From NCBI RefSeq assembly GCF_009765165.1, contig NZ_VLNU01000001.1:2858247-2922246 (forward strand): 64,000 nucleotides of DNA. Direction: 5' to 3'. The notes beneath the pieces were generated by a model. The model was given only the letters and a program-made list of their open reading frames with translations. It searched no databases and was not told the origin of the DNA. The position numbers and the translations under genes are program-made. Shown here piece after piece: positions 42,990 to 51,604 of the stretch. This DNA comes from Lysobacter panacisoli (lineage in GTDB: Bacteria; Pseudomonadota; Gammaproteobacteria; Xanthomonadales; Xanthomonadaceae). Position 1 is the first letter of the stretch. Every line of letters starts with the position of its first letter.

Positions 42990-43625
42990 ATGGATCTCGC
43001 CCAGATTGCCTTCTTCGTCTTCGCAGCGGTGGCCACGGCCGCCGCGGTTGGCGTCATCAGCGTGAAGAACCCGGTGCACGCGGTGCTGCTGCTGGTGCTC
43101 ACGTTCTTCTCCGTCGCGTGCACGTGGATCATCGCCGGCGCCGAGTTCCTCGGCGTGGCCCTGATCCTGGTCTACGTCGGTGCGGTGATGGTGCTGCTGC
43201 TGTTCGTGGTGATGATGCTGGACATCGACACCGCGCCGCTGCGCGAGGGTTACGTGCGCTACCTGCCGGTCGGCCTGGTGGTCGCGGTGATCATGCTCGT
43301 GGAGATGCTCACCCTGATCGGCGTGAAGGCCAACGTCGCCACCGCGTTCCCGGCCGATCCGTCGGCGGGGGGCAACACGCAGTGGATCGCACGTGCGCTG
43401 TTCACCGAGTTCCTGCTGCCGTTCGAAGTGGCCGCGGTCATCCTGACCGTCGCCGTGATCGCGGCGGTCACGCTGACGCTGCGCCGCCGCGTCGGCGCGC
43501 GCCACCAGAGCCCGTCGGCGCAGTCGCGCGTGCGCGCCGCCGATCGTGTGCGCATCGTCAAGATGGACGCCGTGAAGCCGGTCGCGCCGGTCGCGGACGT
43601 TCCGGCAGAGGAGGGAAAGCCGTGA
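42990..43625 (+). CDS. nuoJ: NADH-quinone oxidoreductase subunit J
   Basis: A 211-residue membrane subunit with five helices. Helix 3 ([25 protein letters not shown]) carries the family signature of a pi-bulge helix. A charged C-terminal tail of about 50 residues follows. The stop overlaps the nuoK GTG start. Confidence 0.94.
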   Translation: MDLAQIAFFVFAAVATAAAVGVISVKNPVHAVLLLVLTFFSVACTWIIAGAEFLGVALILVYVGAVMVLLLFVVMMLDIDTAPLREGYVRYLPVGLVVAVIMLVEMLTLIGVKANVATAFPADPSAGGNTQWIARALFTEFLLPFEVAAVILTVAVIAAVTLTLRRRVGARHQSPSAQSRVRAADRVRIVKMDAVKPVAPVADVPAEEGKP

Positions 43626-43948
43626 GCGAATTCTTCGGAGCCGGGCTCGCGCTCGGCCACTATCTCGCCCTCGGCGCAGTGCTGTTCTGCATCAGCGTCG
43701 CCGGCATCTTCCTGAACCGGAAGAACGTGATCATGCTGCTGATGTCGCTGGAGCTGCTGCTGCTCGCGGTGAACATCAACTTCGTCGCGTTCTCGCGCCA
43801 GCTCTCCGATCCGGCCGGCCAGGTGTTCGTGTTCTTCATCCTCACCGTGGCCGCCGCCGAGGCCGCCATCGGCCTGGCGATCCTGGTCACGCTGTTCCGC
43901 AACCGGCGCACGATCAACGTCGCCGAAATCGACACCATGAAGGGCTGA
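43622..43948 (+). CDS. nuoK: NADH-quinone oxidoreductase subunit K
   Basis: A 108-residue, three-helix subunit (Mrp-like). The intramembrane Glu residues are in [19 protein letters not shown] and [11 protein letters not shown]. The GTG start at 43,622 overlaps the nuoJ stop. Confidence 0.95.
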   Translation: MSEFFGAGLALGHYLALGAVLFCISVAGIFLNRKNVIMLLMSLELLLLAVNINFVAFSRQLSDPAGQVFVFFILTVAAAEAAIGLAILVTLFRNRRTINVAEIDTMKG

Positions 43949-43952
43949 CGCA

Positions 43953-46127
43953 GTGGAGCACGCCATCTCCAAGACCGTCCTGCTGGCCATCGTGCTGGCG
44001 CCGCTGCTGGGCGCCATCATCGCCGGCCTGTTCCGCCGCCAGGTCGGCCGCGCCGGCGCCCACTGGGTGACCATCCTTGGTGTCGCCGCGAGCTGCATCC
44101 TGTCGATGCAGGTGCTGTGGCAACTGCTGCAGGGTGCCGCGCCGTTCAACGAGAACGTCTACACCTGGTTCCAGGTCGGCGGCTACGAGGCCCACATCGG
44201 CTTCATGGTCGACAAGCTGACCGCGATGATGATGGTGGTCGTCACCTTCGTCTCGCTGCTGGTGCACATCTACACCATCGGCTACATGGCCGAGGACGAC
44301 GGTTACCAGCGCTTCTTCAGCTACATCTCGCTGTTCACCTTCTCGATGTTGATGCTCGTGATGAGCAACAACTTCCTGCAGCTGTTCTTCGGCTGGGAAG
44401 CGGTGGGCCTGGTGTCGTACCTGCTGATCGGTTTCTGGTTCAAGCGCCCGACCGCGGTGTTCGCGAACCTGAAGGCGTTCCTGGTCAACCGCGTCGGCGA
44501 CTTCGGCTTCCTGCTCGGCATCGCCGGCGTGCTGTACGCGTTCAACTCGCTGGACTACGGCACTGTGTTCGCACGTGCGGGCGAGCCGGGCATCGCCGCC
44601 GCGCAGTTGCAGCATGCCTGGCCGGTCCTGGCGCAGGCGGACAACCTGTTCCATTCGATCGGCGGCTGGTCGCTGATGACGGTCATCTGCATCTGCCTGT
44701 TCATCGGTGCGATGGGCAAGTCGGCGCAGGTTCCGCTGCACGTGTGGCTGCCGGATTCGATGGAAGGCCCGACCCCGATCTCGGCACTGATCCACGCCGC
44801 GACGATGGTGACCGCCGGCATCTTCATGGTCGCGCGCATGTCGCCGCTGTTCGAGCTGTCGCAGACCGCGCTGCTGTTCGTGTTGTTCATCGGTGCGACC
44901 ACGGCGTTCTGGACCGGCCTGATCGGCATCGTGCAGAACGACATCAAGCGCGTCGTCGCGTACTCCACGCTCTCGCAGCTGGGCTACATGACTGTCGCAC
45001 TCGGCGTGTCGGCGTACAGCGCCGGCGTGTACCACCTGATGACGCACGCCTTCTTCAAGGCGCTGCTGTTCCTCGGCGCCGGTTCGGTCATCATCGGCAT
45101 GCACCACGAGCAGGACATGCGCCGGATGGGCGGCCTGAAGAAGTACATGCCCATCACGTACTGGACGATGCTCGTCGGCACGCTGGCCCTGATCGGCACG
45201 CCGTTCTTCAGCGGCTTCTACTCGAAGGACACCATCATCGAGGCCGCCGCGCACCACGCGCACCAGTCGCACCATTGGATCGCGACCTACGCCTACTGGG
45301 CCGTGCTGCTGGGCGCGTTCGTCACCGCGTTCTACAGCTTCCGCCTGCTGTACCTGACCTTCCACGGCAAGGAACGCTTCCACGATCCGGTGCCGGACCA
45401 CTACGTCGCGCCCGAGGCCGATTCGACCGAGCACGAATCCGCGCTCGCCGAAGAGCACGGCCACGGTGCCCATCACAACGACGCGCATGGCCACGGCCAT
45501 GACGACCACCACGCGCACACGCCGCACGAGTCGCCGTTGGTGGTGACGGTGCCGCTGGTCCTGCTGGCGATCCCGTCCGTGCTGATCGGCTACCTGACCG
45601 CCGGCCCGATGCTGTTCGGCACCGACATGGGCGGCCATCACACGCAGCTGCCGTACTTCCTCGGCGCCATCGACCTCAACGCTGCACGCGACACCGTCGC
45701 TCAGGTAGGCGCCGAGGTGTGGCACGGTCCGGTCAAGTACGCACTGCACGGCTTCAAGGCCCCGGCGTTCTGGTTGACGCTGGCCGGCTTCGCGCTCGCG
45801 ACCGTCATGTACTGGTGGAAGCCGGAGCTGCCCGCGAAGGCGCGCCGCATCTTCGCCTGGCCGGTGCGCGTGCTGGAGGCCAAGTACGGCTTCGACAATC
45901 TGTGGATCGGCGGTTTCGCCGGTGGCGGCCTCGGTCTGGGCAAGGTGTCGCGCGCCATCGACACGCACGTCATCGACGGTGCGGCGGTCAACGGCAGCGC
46001 CCGCGTTGTCGACCTGGTTGCACGCCTGACCCGCCGGATGCAGTCCGGTTACCTCTATCACTACGCCTTCGCGATGATCCTCGGCCTGATTGCTTTGCTG
46101 GCCGTTCTGATCCGCTTCTGGCACTGA
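43953..46127 (+). CDS. nuoL: NADH-quinone oxidoreductase subunit L
   Basis: A 724-residue antiporter-like proton-pumping subunit with the long lateral helix at the C-terminus. Conserved core: GWEAVGLVSYLLIGFW, LPDSMEGPTPISALIHAATMV, and KRVVAYSTLSQLGYM. A markedly His-rich segment, about residues 492-526 (reads GHGAHHNDAHGHGHDDHHAH), lies in the loop before a late helix. The start is GTG 43,953, four nt after nuoK. Confidence 0.96.
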   Translation: MEHAISKTVLLAIVLAPLLGAIIAGLFRRQVGRAGAHWVTILGVAASCILSMQVLWQLLQGAAPFNENVYTWFQVGGYEAHIGFMVDKLTAMMMVVVTFVSLLVHIYTIGYMAEDDGYQRFFSYISLFTFSMLMLVMSNNFLQLFFGWEAVGLVSYLLIGFWFKRPTAVFANLKAFLVNRVGDFGFLLGIAGVLYAFNSLDYGTVFARAGEPGIAAAQLQHAWPVLAQADNLFHSIGGWSLMTVICICLFIGAMGKSAQVPLHVWLPDSMEGPTPISALIHAATMVTAGIFMVARMSPLFELSQTALLFVLFIGATTAFWTGLIGIVQNDIKRVVAYSTLSQLGYMTVALGVSAYSAGVYHLMTHAFFKALLFLGAGSVIIGMHHEQDMRRMGGLKKYMPITYWTMLVGTLALIGTPFFSGFYSKDTIIEAAAHHAHQSHHWIATYAYWAVLLGAFVTAFYSFRLLYLTFHGKERFHDPVPDHYVAPEADSTEHESALAEEHGHGAHHNDAHGHGHDDHHAHTPHESPLVVTVPLVLLAIPSVLIGYLTAGPMLFGTDMGGHHTQLPYFLGAIDLNAARDTVAQVGAEVWHGPVKYALHGFKAPAFWLTLAGFALATVMYWWKPELPAKARRIFAWPVRVLEAKYGFDNLWIGGFAGGGLGLGKVSRAIDTHVIDGAAVNGSARVVDLVARLTRRMQSGYLYHYAFAMILGLIALLAVLIRFWH

Positions 46128-46146
46128 TTTCCGACAAGGACCCGAC

Positions 46147-47676
46147 GTGAACTCCGAGCCCTTGCAAAGCACTTCCTTCCTGCTCAGCGTACTGATCTGG
46201 CTGCCGATCCTCGGCGGCGTGGTCACCCTGGGCTTCGGCAACGAACGCGCCGGCGCGGCGCGCTGGTTCGCCTCCGCGGTCGCGCTGGCGACGCTGGTGG
46301 CCAGCGTCGCGCTGCTCACCGGTTTCGACTGGACCACGCCGGCGATGCAGTTCGTAGAGAACCGCGAATGGATCCCGGCGTACGACATCCGCTACCACCT
46401 CGGTGCCGACGGCATCTCGGTCGCGCTGATCGTGCTGACCACGCTGACCACGCTGTTGGCGATGGTCGGTGCCTGGACCTCCGTCGACAAGCGTGTCAGC
46501 CAGTATTACGCCGCGTTCCTGGTGCTCGAAGGCCTGATGATCGGCGTGTTCTCCGCGCTCGACGCCATGCTGTTCTATGTCTTCTTCGAAGGCATGCTGA
46601 TCCCGATGTTCATCATCATCGGCGTCTGGGGCGGCCCGCGTCGCGTGTACGCATCGATCAAGTTCTTCCTTTACACGTTCCTCGGCTCGCTGTTCATGCT
46701 GATCGGGCTGATCTACCTGTACCTGAAGGGCGGCAGCTGGCAGCTCGCGGACATGTACGCGCTGCAGCTCAACGCCACCGAGCAGATGTGGTTGTTCTTC
46801 GGATTCCTGGTCGCCTTCGCGGTCAAGGTGCCGATGTTCCCGGTGCACACGTGGTTGCCGGATGCGCACGTTGAGGCGCCGACCGCCGGCTCGGTGATCC
46901 TGGCCGCGATCATGCTGAAGATCGGTGGCTACGGTTTCGTCCGCTTCGTCCTGCCGATCGTGCCGGATGCGGGTGCCGAGTGGGCGTGGCTGGTGATCGC
47001 GCTGAGCCTGATCGCGGTGGTCTACGTCGGCCTGGTGGCGCTGGCCCAGGACGACATGAAGAAGCTGATCGCGTATTCGTCGGTCTCGCACATGGGCTTC
47101 GTCACCCTGGGCACCTTCATCTCGTTCGCACTGGTACGCGACGCCGGTAACACCGACGCGGCGCGCCTGGGCCTGCAGGGTGCGATGGTGCAGATGATCA
47201 GCCACGGTTTCGTGTCGGGCGCGATGTTCTCCTGCGTCGGCGTGCTGTACGACCGTATGCACACGCGCATGATCAAGGACTACGGCGGCGTCGCCAATGT
47301 GATGCCGTGGTTCGCCGCGTTCGTCGTGCTGTTCGCGATGGCCAATTCGGGCCTGCCGGGCACGTCGGGCTTCGTCGGCGAGTTCATGGTGATCCTGGCC
47401 AGCTTCCAGCAGCATCCGCTGGTGGGCTTCGTCGCCGCGAGCACGCTGATCATCGGTGCTGCGTACACGCTGTGGCTGGTCAAGCGCACCATCTGGGGCG
47501 AGGTCGGCAACGCGCACGTGGCCGAGCTGGAGGACATCAACCCGCGCGAAGCCGTCGTGCTGGGCGTGTTCGCCGCCGGCGTGCTGGTGCTCGGCATCTG
47601 GCCGAAGCCGCTGACGGACCTGATGGAACCGTCGATCGCGAACCTGGCGATGCAGATCGCCGCGTCGAAGCTTTGA
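46147..47676 (+). CDS. nuoM: NADH-quinone oxidoreductase subunit M
   Basis: A 509-residue antiporter-like proton-pumping subunit. Key motifs are FYVFFEGMLIPMFIIIGVWGG (with the pumping Glu), HTWLPDAHVEAPTAGSVILA and KKLIAYSSVSHMGFV. The start is a GTG at 46,147, 20 nt after nuoL. Confidence 0.96.
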   Translation: MNSEPLQSTSFLLSVLIWLPILGGVVTLGFGNERAGAARWFASAVALATLVASVALLTGFDWTTPAMQFVENREWIPAYDIRYHLGADGISVALIVLTTLTTLLAMVGAWTSVDKRVSQYYAAFLVLEGLMIGVFSALDAMLFYVFFEGMLIPMFIIIGVWGGPRRVYASIKFFLYTFLGSLFMLIGLIYLYLKGGSWQLADMYALQLNATEQMWLFFGFLVAFAVKVPMFPVHTWLPDAHVEAPTAGSVILAAIMLKIGGYGFVRFVLPIVPDAGAEWAWLVIALSLIAVVYVGLVALAQDDMKKLIAYSSVSHMGFVTLGTFISFALVRDAGNTDAARLGLQGAMVQMISHGFVSGAMFSCVGVLYDRMHTRMIKDYGGVANVMPWFAAFVVLFAMANSGLPGTSGFVGEFMVILASFQQHPLVGFVAASTLIIGAAYTLWLVKRTIWGEVGNAHVAELEDINPREAVVLGVFAAGVLVLGIWPKPLTDLMEPSIANLAMQIAASKL

Positions 47677-47687
47677 GGTTGTAGCGC

Positions 47688-49148
47688 ATGAACATGCCTG
47701 TACGCACCGTCGCCGACCTGTTGCCGCTGCTGCCCGAGCTGGTGGTGATCATCGGCGCGTTCGCGCTGCTGATGCTCGATCTGTTCATCGACGAACGCCG
47801 TCGCGTGATCAGCCACGTGTTCGCGATCGGCGTGCTCGCCATCGCCACTTTCATGGTCGCCACCGGCGTGGGCGGGCAGGGCACCGTGTTGAGCGGGATG
47901 TTCATCCGCGACACCGCCGCCGACGTCATGAAGGTCGGCATCGGCGTCGTCGGCATCCTGTCGATGATCTACACCTGGCCTTACTTGCGGGCCCGCGACC
48001 TGTACAAGGGCGAGGTGTCGGTGCTGATGCTGTTCGCCACGGCCGGCATGATGCTGCTGGTGTCGTCGGGCAGCCTGGTCATGGTGTACCTCGGCCTGGA
48101 AATGCTGGCGCTGTGCTCGTATGCACTGGTCGCGATCGACCGCGACAGCCCGCTGGCCTCGGAAGCGGCGATCAAGTACTTCGTGCTCGGCGCGCTTGCC
48201 TCGGGCCTGCTGCTGTACGGCCTGTCGCTGGTCTACGGCGCGACCGGCACCCTGCAGCTCGACGGCATCGCCGTTGCCGCGCAGGCCCGGCTCCAGGACA
48301 GCTCGGCCTCGTCGCTGATGCTGATCACCGGCGTGGTGTTCATCGTCGCCGGCATCGCCTTCAAGTTCGGCGCCGCGCCGTTCCACATGTGGCTGCCGGA
48401 CGTCTACCACGGTGCACCGACGCCGATCACGCTGTTCATCGGCTCCGCGCCGAAGCTCGCCGCATTCGGTATGACCTACCGCCTGCTCGAAGTCGGGGCC
48501 GCTCCGTTCGAGGACCAGTGGCGCCTGATGCTCGCCGCCATCGCCGTGCTGTCGCTGGCGATCGGCAACCTGAGCGCGATGGTGCAGACCAACCTCAAGC
48601 GCCTGCTCGCGTACTCGACGGTCTCGCACGTGGGCTTCCTGTTCGTCGGCCTGGCCGGCGGCGGGCGCGAGGGTTTCGCCGCGGGCCTGTTCTACGCAAT
48701 CAGCTACGCGATCATGTCGGCCGCGGCCTTCGGTGCGATCGTGGTGCTCTCGCGTCGCGGTTTCGAAGCTGACCGCATCGACGACTACAAGGGTCTGAAC
48801 GCACGCAATCCGTGGATGGCAGGCCTGGTCCTGTGCGTCATGGCGTCGCTGGCCGGCGTGCCGCCGTTCCTGGGCTTCTGGGCGAAGCTGGCGGTGCTGC
48901 GCGCCGCGCTGCAGGGCGACATGCTGTGGCTGACCATCGTCGGCGTCGTGTTCGCGGTGGTTGGCGCGTTCTACTACCTGCGCGTCATCAAGGCGATGTA
49001 TTTCGACGAGCCGGAAGGGCAGGCGATGGAAGCCAGCAACGACCGTCCGCTGCGCATCGTGTTCGGCGTGAACGCACTGGCGCTTCTCGCGCTGGGCCTG
49101 GCGTGGAATCCGATCATGATGTGGTGCCAGCGGGCGTTCGCCGGCTGA
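47688..49148 (+). CDS. nuoN: NADH-quinone oxidoreductase subunit N
   Basis: A 486-residue antiporter-like proton-pumping subunit and last gene of the operon. Motifs: VYLGLEMLALCSYALVA, FHMWLPDVYHGAPTP and KRLLAYSTVSHVGFLFVG. It is followed by a hairpin terminator and then the initiator tRNA. Confidence 0.96.
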   Translation: MNMPVRTVADLLPLLPELVVIIGAFALLMLDLFIDERRRVISHVFAIGVLAIATFMVATGVGGQGTVLSGMFIRDTAADVMKVGIGVVGILSMIYTWPYLRARDLYKGEVSVLMLFATAGMMLLVSSGSLVMVYLGLEMLALCSYALVAIDRDSPLASEAAIKYFVLGALASGLLLYGLSLVYGATGTLQLDGIAVAAQARLQDSSASSLMLITGVVFIVAGIAFKFGAAPFHMWLPDVYHGAPTPITLFIGSAPKLAAFGMTYRLLEVGAAPFEDQWRLMLAAIAVLSLAIGNLSAMVQTNLKRLLAYSTVSHVGFLFVGLAGGGREGFAAGLFYAISYAIMSAAAFGAIVVLSRRGFEADRIDDYKGLNARNPWMAGLVLCVMASLAGVPPFLGFWAKLAVLRAALQGDMLWLTIVGVVFAVVGAFYYLRVIKAMYFDEPEGQAMEASNDRPLRIVFGVNALALLALGLAWNPIMMWCQRAFAG

Positions 49149-49162
49149 GTGCAGTCGCAAAC

Positions 49163-49206
49163 GCAGGGCCGATTCAATAATTCATGAATCGGGCTTGCGC
49201 AGTTTT
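49163..49206 (+). terminator. intrinsic terminator of the nuo operon
   Basis: A stem of 14 positions with one mismatch (left 49,163-49,176, right 49,185-49,198; core CCGATTCA / TGAATCGG), an 8-nt loop and a TTTT run at 49,203-49,206. It starts 15 nt after the nuoN stop. It also overlaps the -35 region of the tRNA promoter. Confidence 0.7.
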
Positions 49207-49223
49207 AAGTCGGCCGTTATGAT
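49195..49223 (+). promoter_or_regulatory. promoter of tRNA-fMet
   Basis: TTGCGC (49,195-49,200), a 17-nt spacer and TATGAT (49,218-49,223) fit a sigma-70 promoter. Predicted start is about 49,230, five nt before the tRNA. Confidence 0.7.
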
Positions 49224-49234
49224 GGTCGGCCTGA

Positions 49235-49311
49235 TGCGGGGTGGAGCAGTCTGGCAGCTCGTCGGGCTCATAACCCGAAGGTCGCAGGTTCAAATCCTGC
49301 CCCCGCTACCA
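49235..49311 (+). tRNA. tRNA-fMet(CAT), also left attachment site of the prophage
   Basis: A 77-nt initiator tRNA with encoded CCA. The anticodon arm TCGGG-CTCATAA-CCCGA has the three G-C pairs typical of initiators and gives CAT. The first acceptor pair (1:72) is mismatched, the key initiator feature; here it is T-T rather than the C-A of E. coli. The serine integrase gene is read antisense into positions 49,268-49,311. In E. coli the equivalent tRNA (metY) lies just before rimP-nusA-infB, so those genes are expected on the far side of the prophage. Confidence 0.96.
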
Positions 49312-50800
49312 CATTTGAAGCATCAGACGGAACGGCGATCTCTGCAAAGAGGTCGCCGTTTTTGTTTATGACTCTGGCATGCGCACCGAGAAGCTCTCGC
49401 ACTGCCGCGCGAGCCGCTGGGACGTCTCTGGCGCTGTCCGCGAGAGACGTGGTGAGGCGATGCCAGGTCTCGCGAGCACGCGGCAAGATTTGCTCTGGCT
49501 GAAGCTGTCGAGCATGGCGCAGGGCTATCTCTGCGTCCTGCACTGCTCGCTCCGATGCGATCAACTCAGACTTGGTGCTGGGCGTGAGGACTCCTGCCTT
49601 GATAGCGCGCATTACGTTCTCACGAATTCGTTCAGCCTCCGCCACTCGCCGTTTAGCAGCGTCCAGATTCGGGCCTGCGCTTTTCAGGGCAATCGCTGTC
49701 ACCTGCTCAAAACGCTGGAACGCCTCCTCCGTGAGGATCTCTTCCCGGATGCCGGCCAAGAGCCGCTCTTCGGCCACCACGCGGCGGAGCCGTACTTTGC
49801 TAGCGCATGTACCACGGTCGCGAGCAATTGAACACGCGTAGTTGTACTTATCGACCACGACCATTGGGCCGCCGCACTCGCCACAGCGCAGCAGGCCGCT
49901 TAGAAGGTGTCTTGGCGGCCGACCGGGGCCCGGTTTCCCGCTGTCCTTCCCACGCACGCCCATGCGTGCCTGTGCGGCGCACCAAGTCGCCAAATCGATG
50001 ATCGCCAGCTCAGGGTGCTCAGTGGTCACCCATTCTTCGCAGGGACGCTCCTGGCGCACGCGACGGCCGGTATCGGGATGCTTGATCCAGCGGCTCCGGT
50101 TCCAGACCTGGCGGCCTACATAGATGGGGTTCGCGAGGATGCCAATCCCGCGGCGCAGATCTCCATGTATCGCGGTCATTGCCCACGACGAGCCACGGGA
50201 GGACGGGATGCCATCGCGGTTGAGGCCGGCCGCGATCGCACGAGGGCTAAGGCCGTCAATGAACTCGGCGAAGATCCGGCGCACAACGTTGGCCTGTGCC
50301 TCGTCGATGGCGCGCTGACCCACACTCGTGACCGTGTAGCCGTAGGGCAGGCCACCAGCGCTCGCGCCGGCCAGTGCGCGTCCTGTGAGGCCTCTGTGGG
50401 TCTTCTCCCTGAGGTCGTCGAGGTAGAGCTCGCCCATGATCCCGCGGAGCCCTACCTCAGCCGTATGCCCCTTCCGAGCCGTGTCCACTCCATCGCTAAC
50501 ACCAATCAGGCGGACGCCCGCGAAGGTCAGCCGTTTTACCTGGCGTTGCGCCTCGACGCTGTCACGGCTCAAGCGAGAGAGGTCGTCGACGAGGATGACG
50601 TCGTATCGCTCAGCCTTCGCGAGGAGCGCGCGGTATCCGGGGCGGTCGAGCCGCGCGCCGCTGATGGCCGCATCGGTGTAGATCGTGGGCTCCGGCCATC
50701 CCTGCCGTTCGCAGTAGGCGCGGCAATTGCGGAGCTGGTCTTCCAGGCTGGCCGCCCGTTGCTGGTCCGAGCTGTAGCGCGCGTAGGCTGCCGTTCGCAT
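49268..50800 (-). CDS. large serine recombinase (phage integrase)
   Basis: A 510-residue large serine integrase. The resolvase catalytic domain (about 3-145) starts AAYARYSSDQQ with nucleophile S10; a recombinase domain (about 165-270, GLPYGYTVTS ... SPRAIAAGLNRDGIPS) and a zinc ribbon (LLRCGECGGPM ... CSIARDRGTC) follow, then a coiled-coil segment. The last codons (AGAGFEPATFGL) are encoded antisense within tRNA-fMet and the stop codon overlaps the anticodon. This marks attL. The integrase inserts or, with a helper, excises the phage. Confidence 0.94.
   Translation of the reverse strand: MRTAAYARYSSDQQRAASLEDQLRNCRAYCERQGWPEPTIYTDAAISGARLDRPGYRALLAKAERYDVILVDDLSRLSRDSVEAQRQVKRLTFAGVRLIGVSDGVDTARKGHTAEVGLRGIMGELYLDDLREKTHRGLTGRALAGASAGGLPYGYTVTSVGQRAIDEAQANVVRRIFAEFIDGLSPRAIAAGLNRDGIPSSRGSSWAMTAIHGDLRRGIGILANPIYVGRQVWNRSRWIKHPDTGRRVRQERPCEEWVTTEHPELAIIDLATWCAAQARMGVRGKDSGKPGPGRPPRHLLSGLLRCGECGGPMVVVDKYNYACSIARDRGTCASKVRLRRVVAEERLLAGIREEILTEEAFQRFEQVTAIALKSAGPNLDAAKRRVAEAERIRENVMRAIKAGVLTPSTKSELIASERAVQDAEIALRHARQLQPEQILPRARETWHRLTTSLADSARDVPAARAAVRELLGAHARVINKNGDLFAEIAVPSDASNVVAGAGFEPATFGL
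49331..49366 (+). terminator. strong intrinsic terminator downstream of tRNA-fMet, inside int
   Basis: A 13-bp stem (AACGGCGATCTCT / AGAGGTCGCCGTT, one G-T) with GCAA loop and five T residues lies 20 nt after the tRNA on the plus strand. It falls in the coding sequence for the integrase C-terminus on the other strand. It is phage DNA that now terminates the host tRNA transcript. Confidence 0.85.
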
Positions 50801-50809
50801 GCGCGGAGA

Positions 50810-50971
50810 TTAGGCAGCGCGCTCGTAATCGGGCAACGGGACGGGATTCGTGCAGTTCTCGCCCGAAGGCTCATTAGCCGAGTCGCGCAGCCGCAGATAA
50901 TCCTCCACAGCCTTGTGAGCTAACGCATCAATCAGGCGGAGATGAGTTGCGCTGAGCCCGCGTTCTGACAT
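50810..50971 (-). CDS. small phage protein, unknown, upstream of int
   Basis: A 53-residue acidic-to-neutral protein (MSERGLSATHLRLIDALAHK ...). I do not recognise it. It ends nine nt before the integrase start and begins two nt after the stop of the next small gene, so it is in the int operon. A helical segment HLRLIDALAHKAVEDYLRL is predicted by eye. Small genes next to serine integrases sometimes encode recombination directionality factors; that is only positional. Confidence 0.55.
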   Translation of the reverse strand: MSERGLSATHLRLIDALAHKAVEDYLRLRDSANEPSGENCTNPVPLPDYERAA

Positions 50972-50973
50972 GG

Positions 50974-51153
50974 TTAGCCGGCCTGAGCTAGCGCTTCCTG
51001 TTGTGCCTTTCGCAGCGCGCGACAGAGCTCCGCAACGCGATCAGCGGGGATCCAAATCGAACTCTCTTGGCCGCGGGAGTTCTGGTTGATTTCAATAAGC
51101 CCACCTTCGTGGACTTCGACGTGGGTTTCGTCGACTGATTGAATGACTCTCAT
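50974..51153 (-). CDS. small phage protein, unknown
   Basis: A 59-residue protein, not recognised (MRVIQSVDETHVEVHEGG ...). It has a strand-rich N-terminus and a helical end (DRVAELCRALRKAQQEALA). The start overlaps the stop of the upstream gene as ATGA, and its stop is two nt before the next start, which supports its being translated. Confidence 0.6.
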   Translation of the reverse strand: MRVIQSVDETHVEVHEGGLIEINQNSRGQESSIWIPADRVAELCRALRKAQQEALAQAG

Positions 51154-51419
51154 GCTGCTTCTCTCGTAGGGAGCAGTGCGGCCTCAGCGAGCAGGCGTCG
51201 GCGTATTGAAGGGGCGATTCTTCCGAGGAGGTCCAGCCTGGCAGGGAGGTCGCGCAGATCAATCTCCACCCACTCAACGACCTTTCCGCTCCGAGTGCGA
51301 ATCAAGCGGAGGGAAGGGGCGTCGACGCCGCAAAGCCAGGTGTCGAACGCTGGCTCACCAGGGCCGTCAGGCGAGGCCTTCGTACTTCTCCGCAACCCAA
51401 GTGACTGATCATTCGACAT
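51150..51419 (-). CDS. small phage protein, unknown, first gene of int operon
   Basis: An 89-residue protein, not recognised. It has WLCGVDAPSLRLIRTRSGKVVEWVEIDLRDLP followed by a basic helix (APSIRRRLLAEAALL). I chose MSNDQSLGL at 51,419; an upstream ATG at 51,482 would add 21 residues but would lie in the operator/promoter region. ATGA overlap with the following gene. Confidence 0.6.
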   Translation of the reverse strand: MSNDQSLGLRRSTKASPDGPGEPAFDTWLCGVDAPSLRLIRTRSGKVVEWVEIDLRDLPARLDLLGRIAPSIRRRLLAEAALLPTREAA

Positions 51420-51435
51420 TACTGCGGCCTCATTG

Positions 51436-51490
51436 CCGTATAGCACAATATATAGCACCATTCGCTTGGCTGGTGCAAGCACATGTGCTA
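51436..51490 (-). promoter_or_regulatory. int-operon promoter with repeated TAGCAC sites
   Basis: On the minus strand TTGCAC and TATATA are separated by 18 nt, a plausible promoter for the int operon. Overlapping it are two direct copies of TATAGCAC (51,439-51,446 and 51,451-51,458, period 12) and an inverted GTGCTA at 51,485-51,490. The Arc-type regulator gene starts 115 nt away on the other strand, so these may be its operators. Confidence 0.5.
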
Positions 51491-51604
51491 TGCCATGATT
51501 GATGAAAGCAGCCTACCCCCGGTTTAGGGATGTGTCAGCGCTTTTTTGATGTCAGTCACGACCGGTGACGGGCGGCAGAACCACGGGAAAACTGGCTCGA
51601 ACGA

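Noticed and set aside
49379..49831. Plus-strand reading frames within the integrase gene
   Set aside because: Antisense to a protein with clear resolvase, recombinase and zinc ribbon domains.
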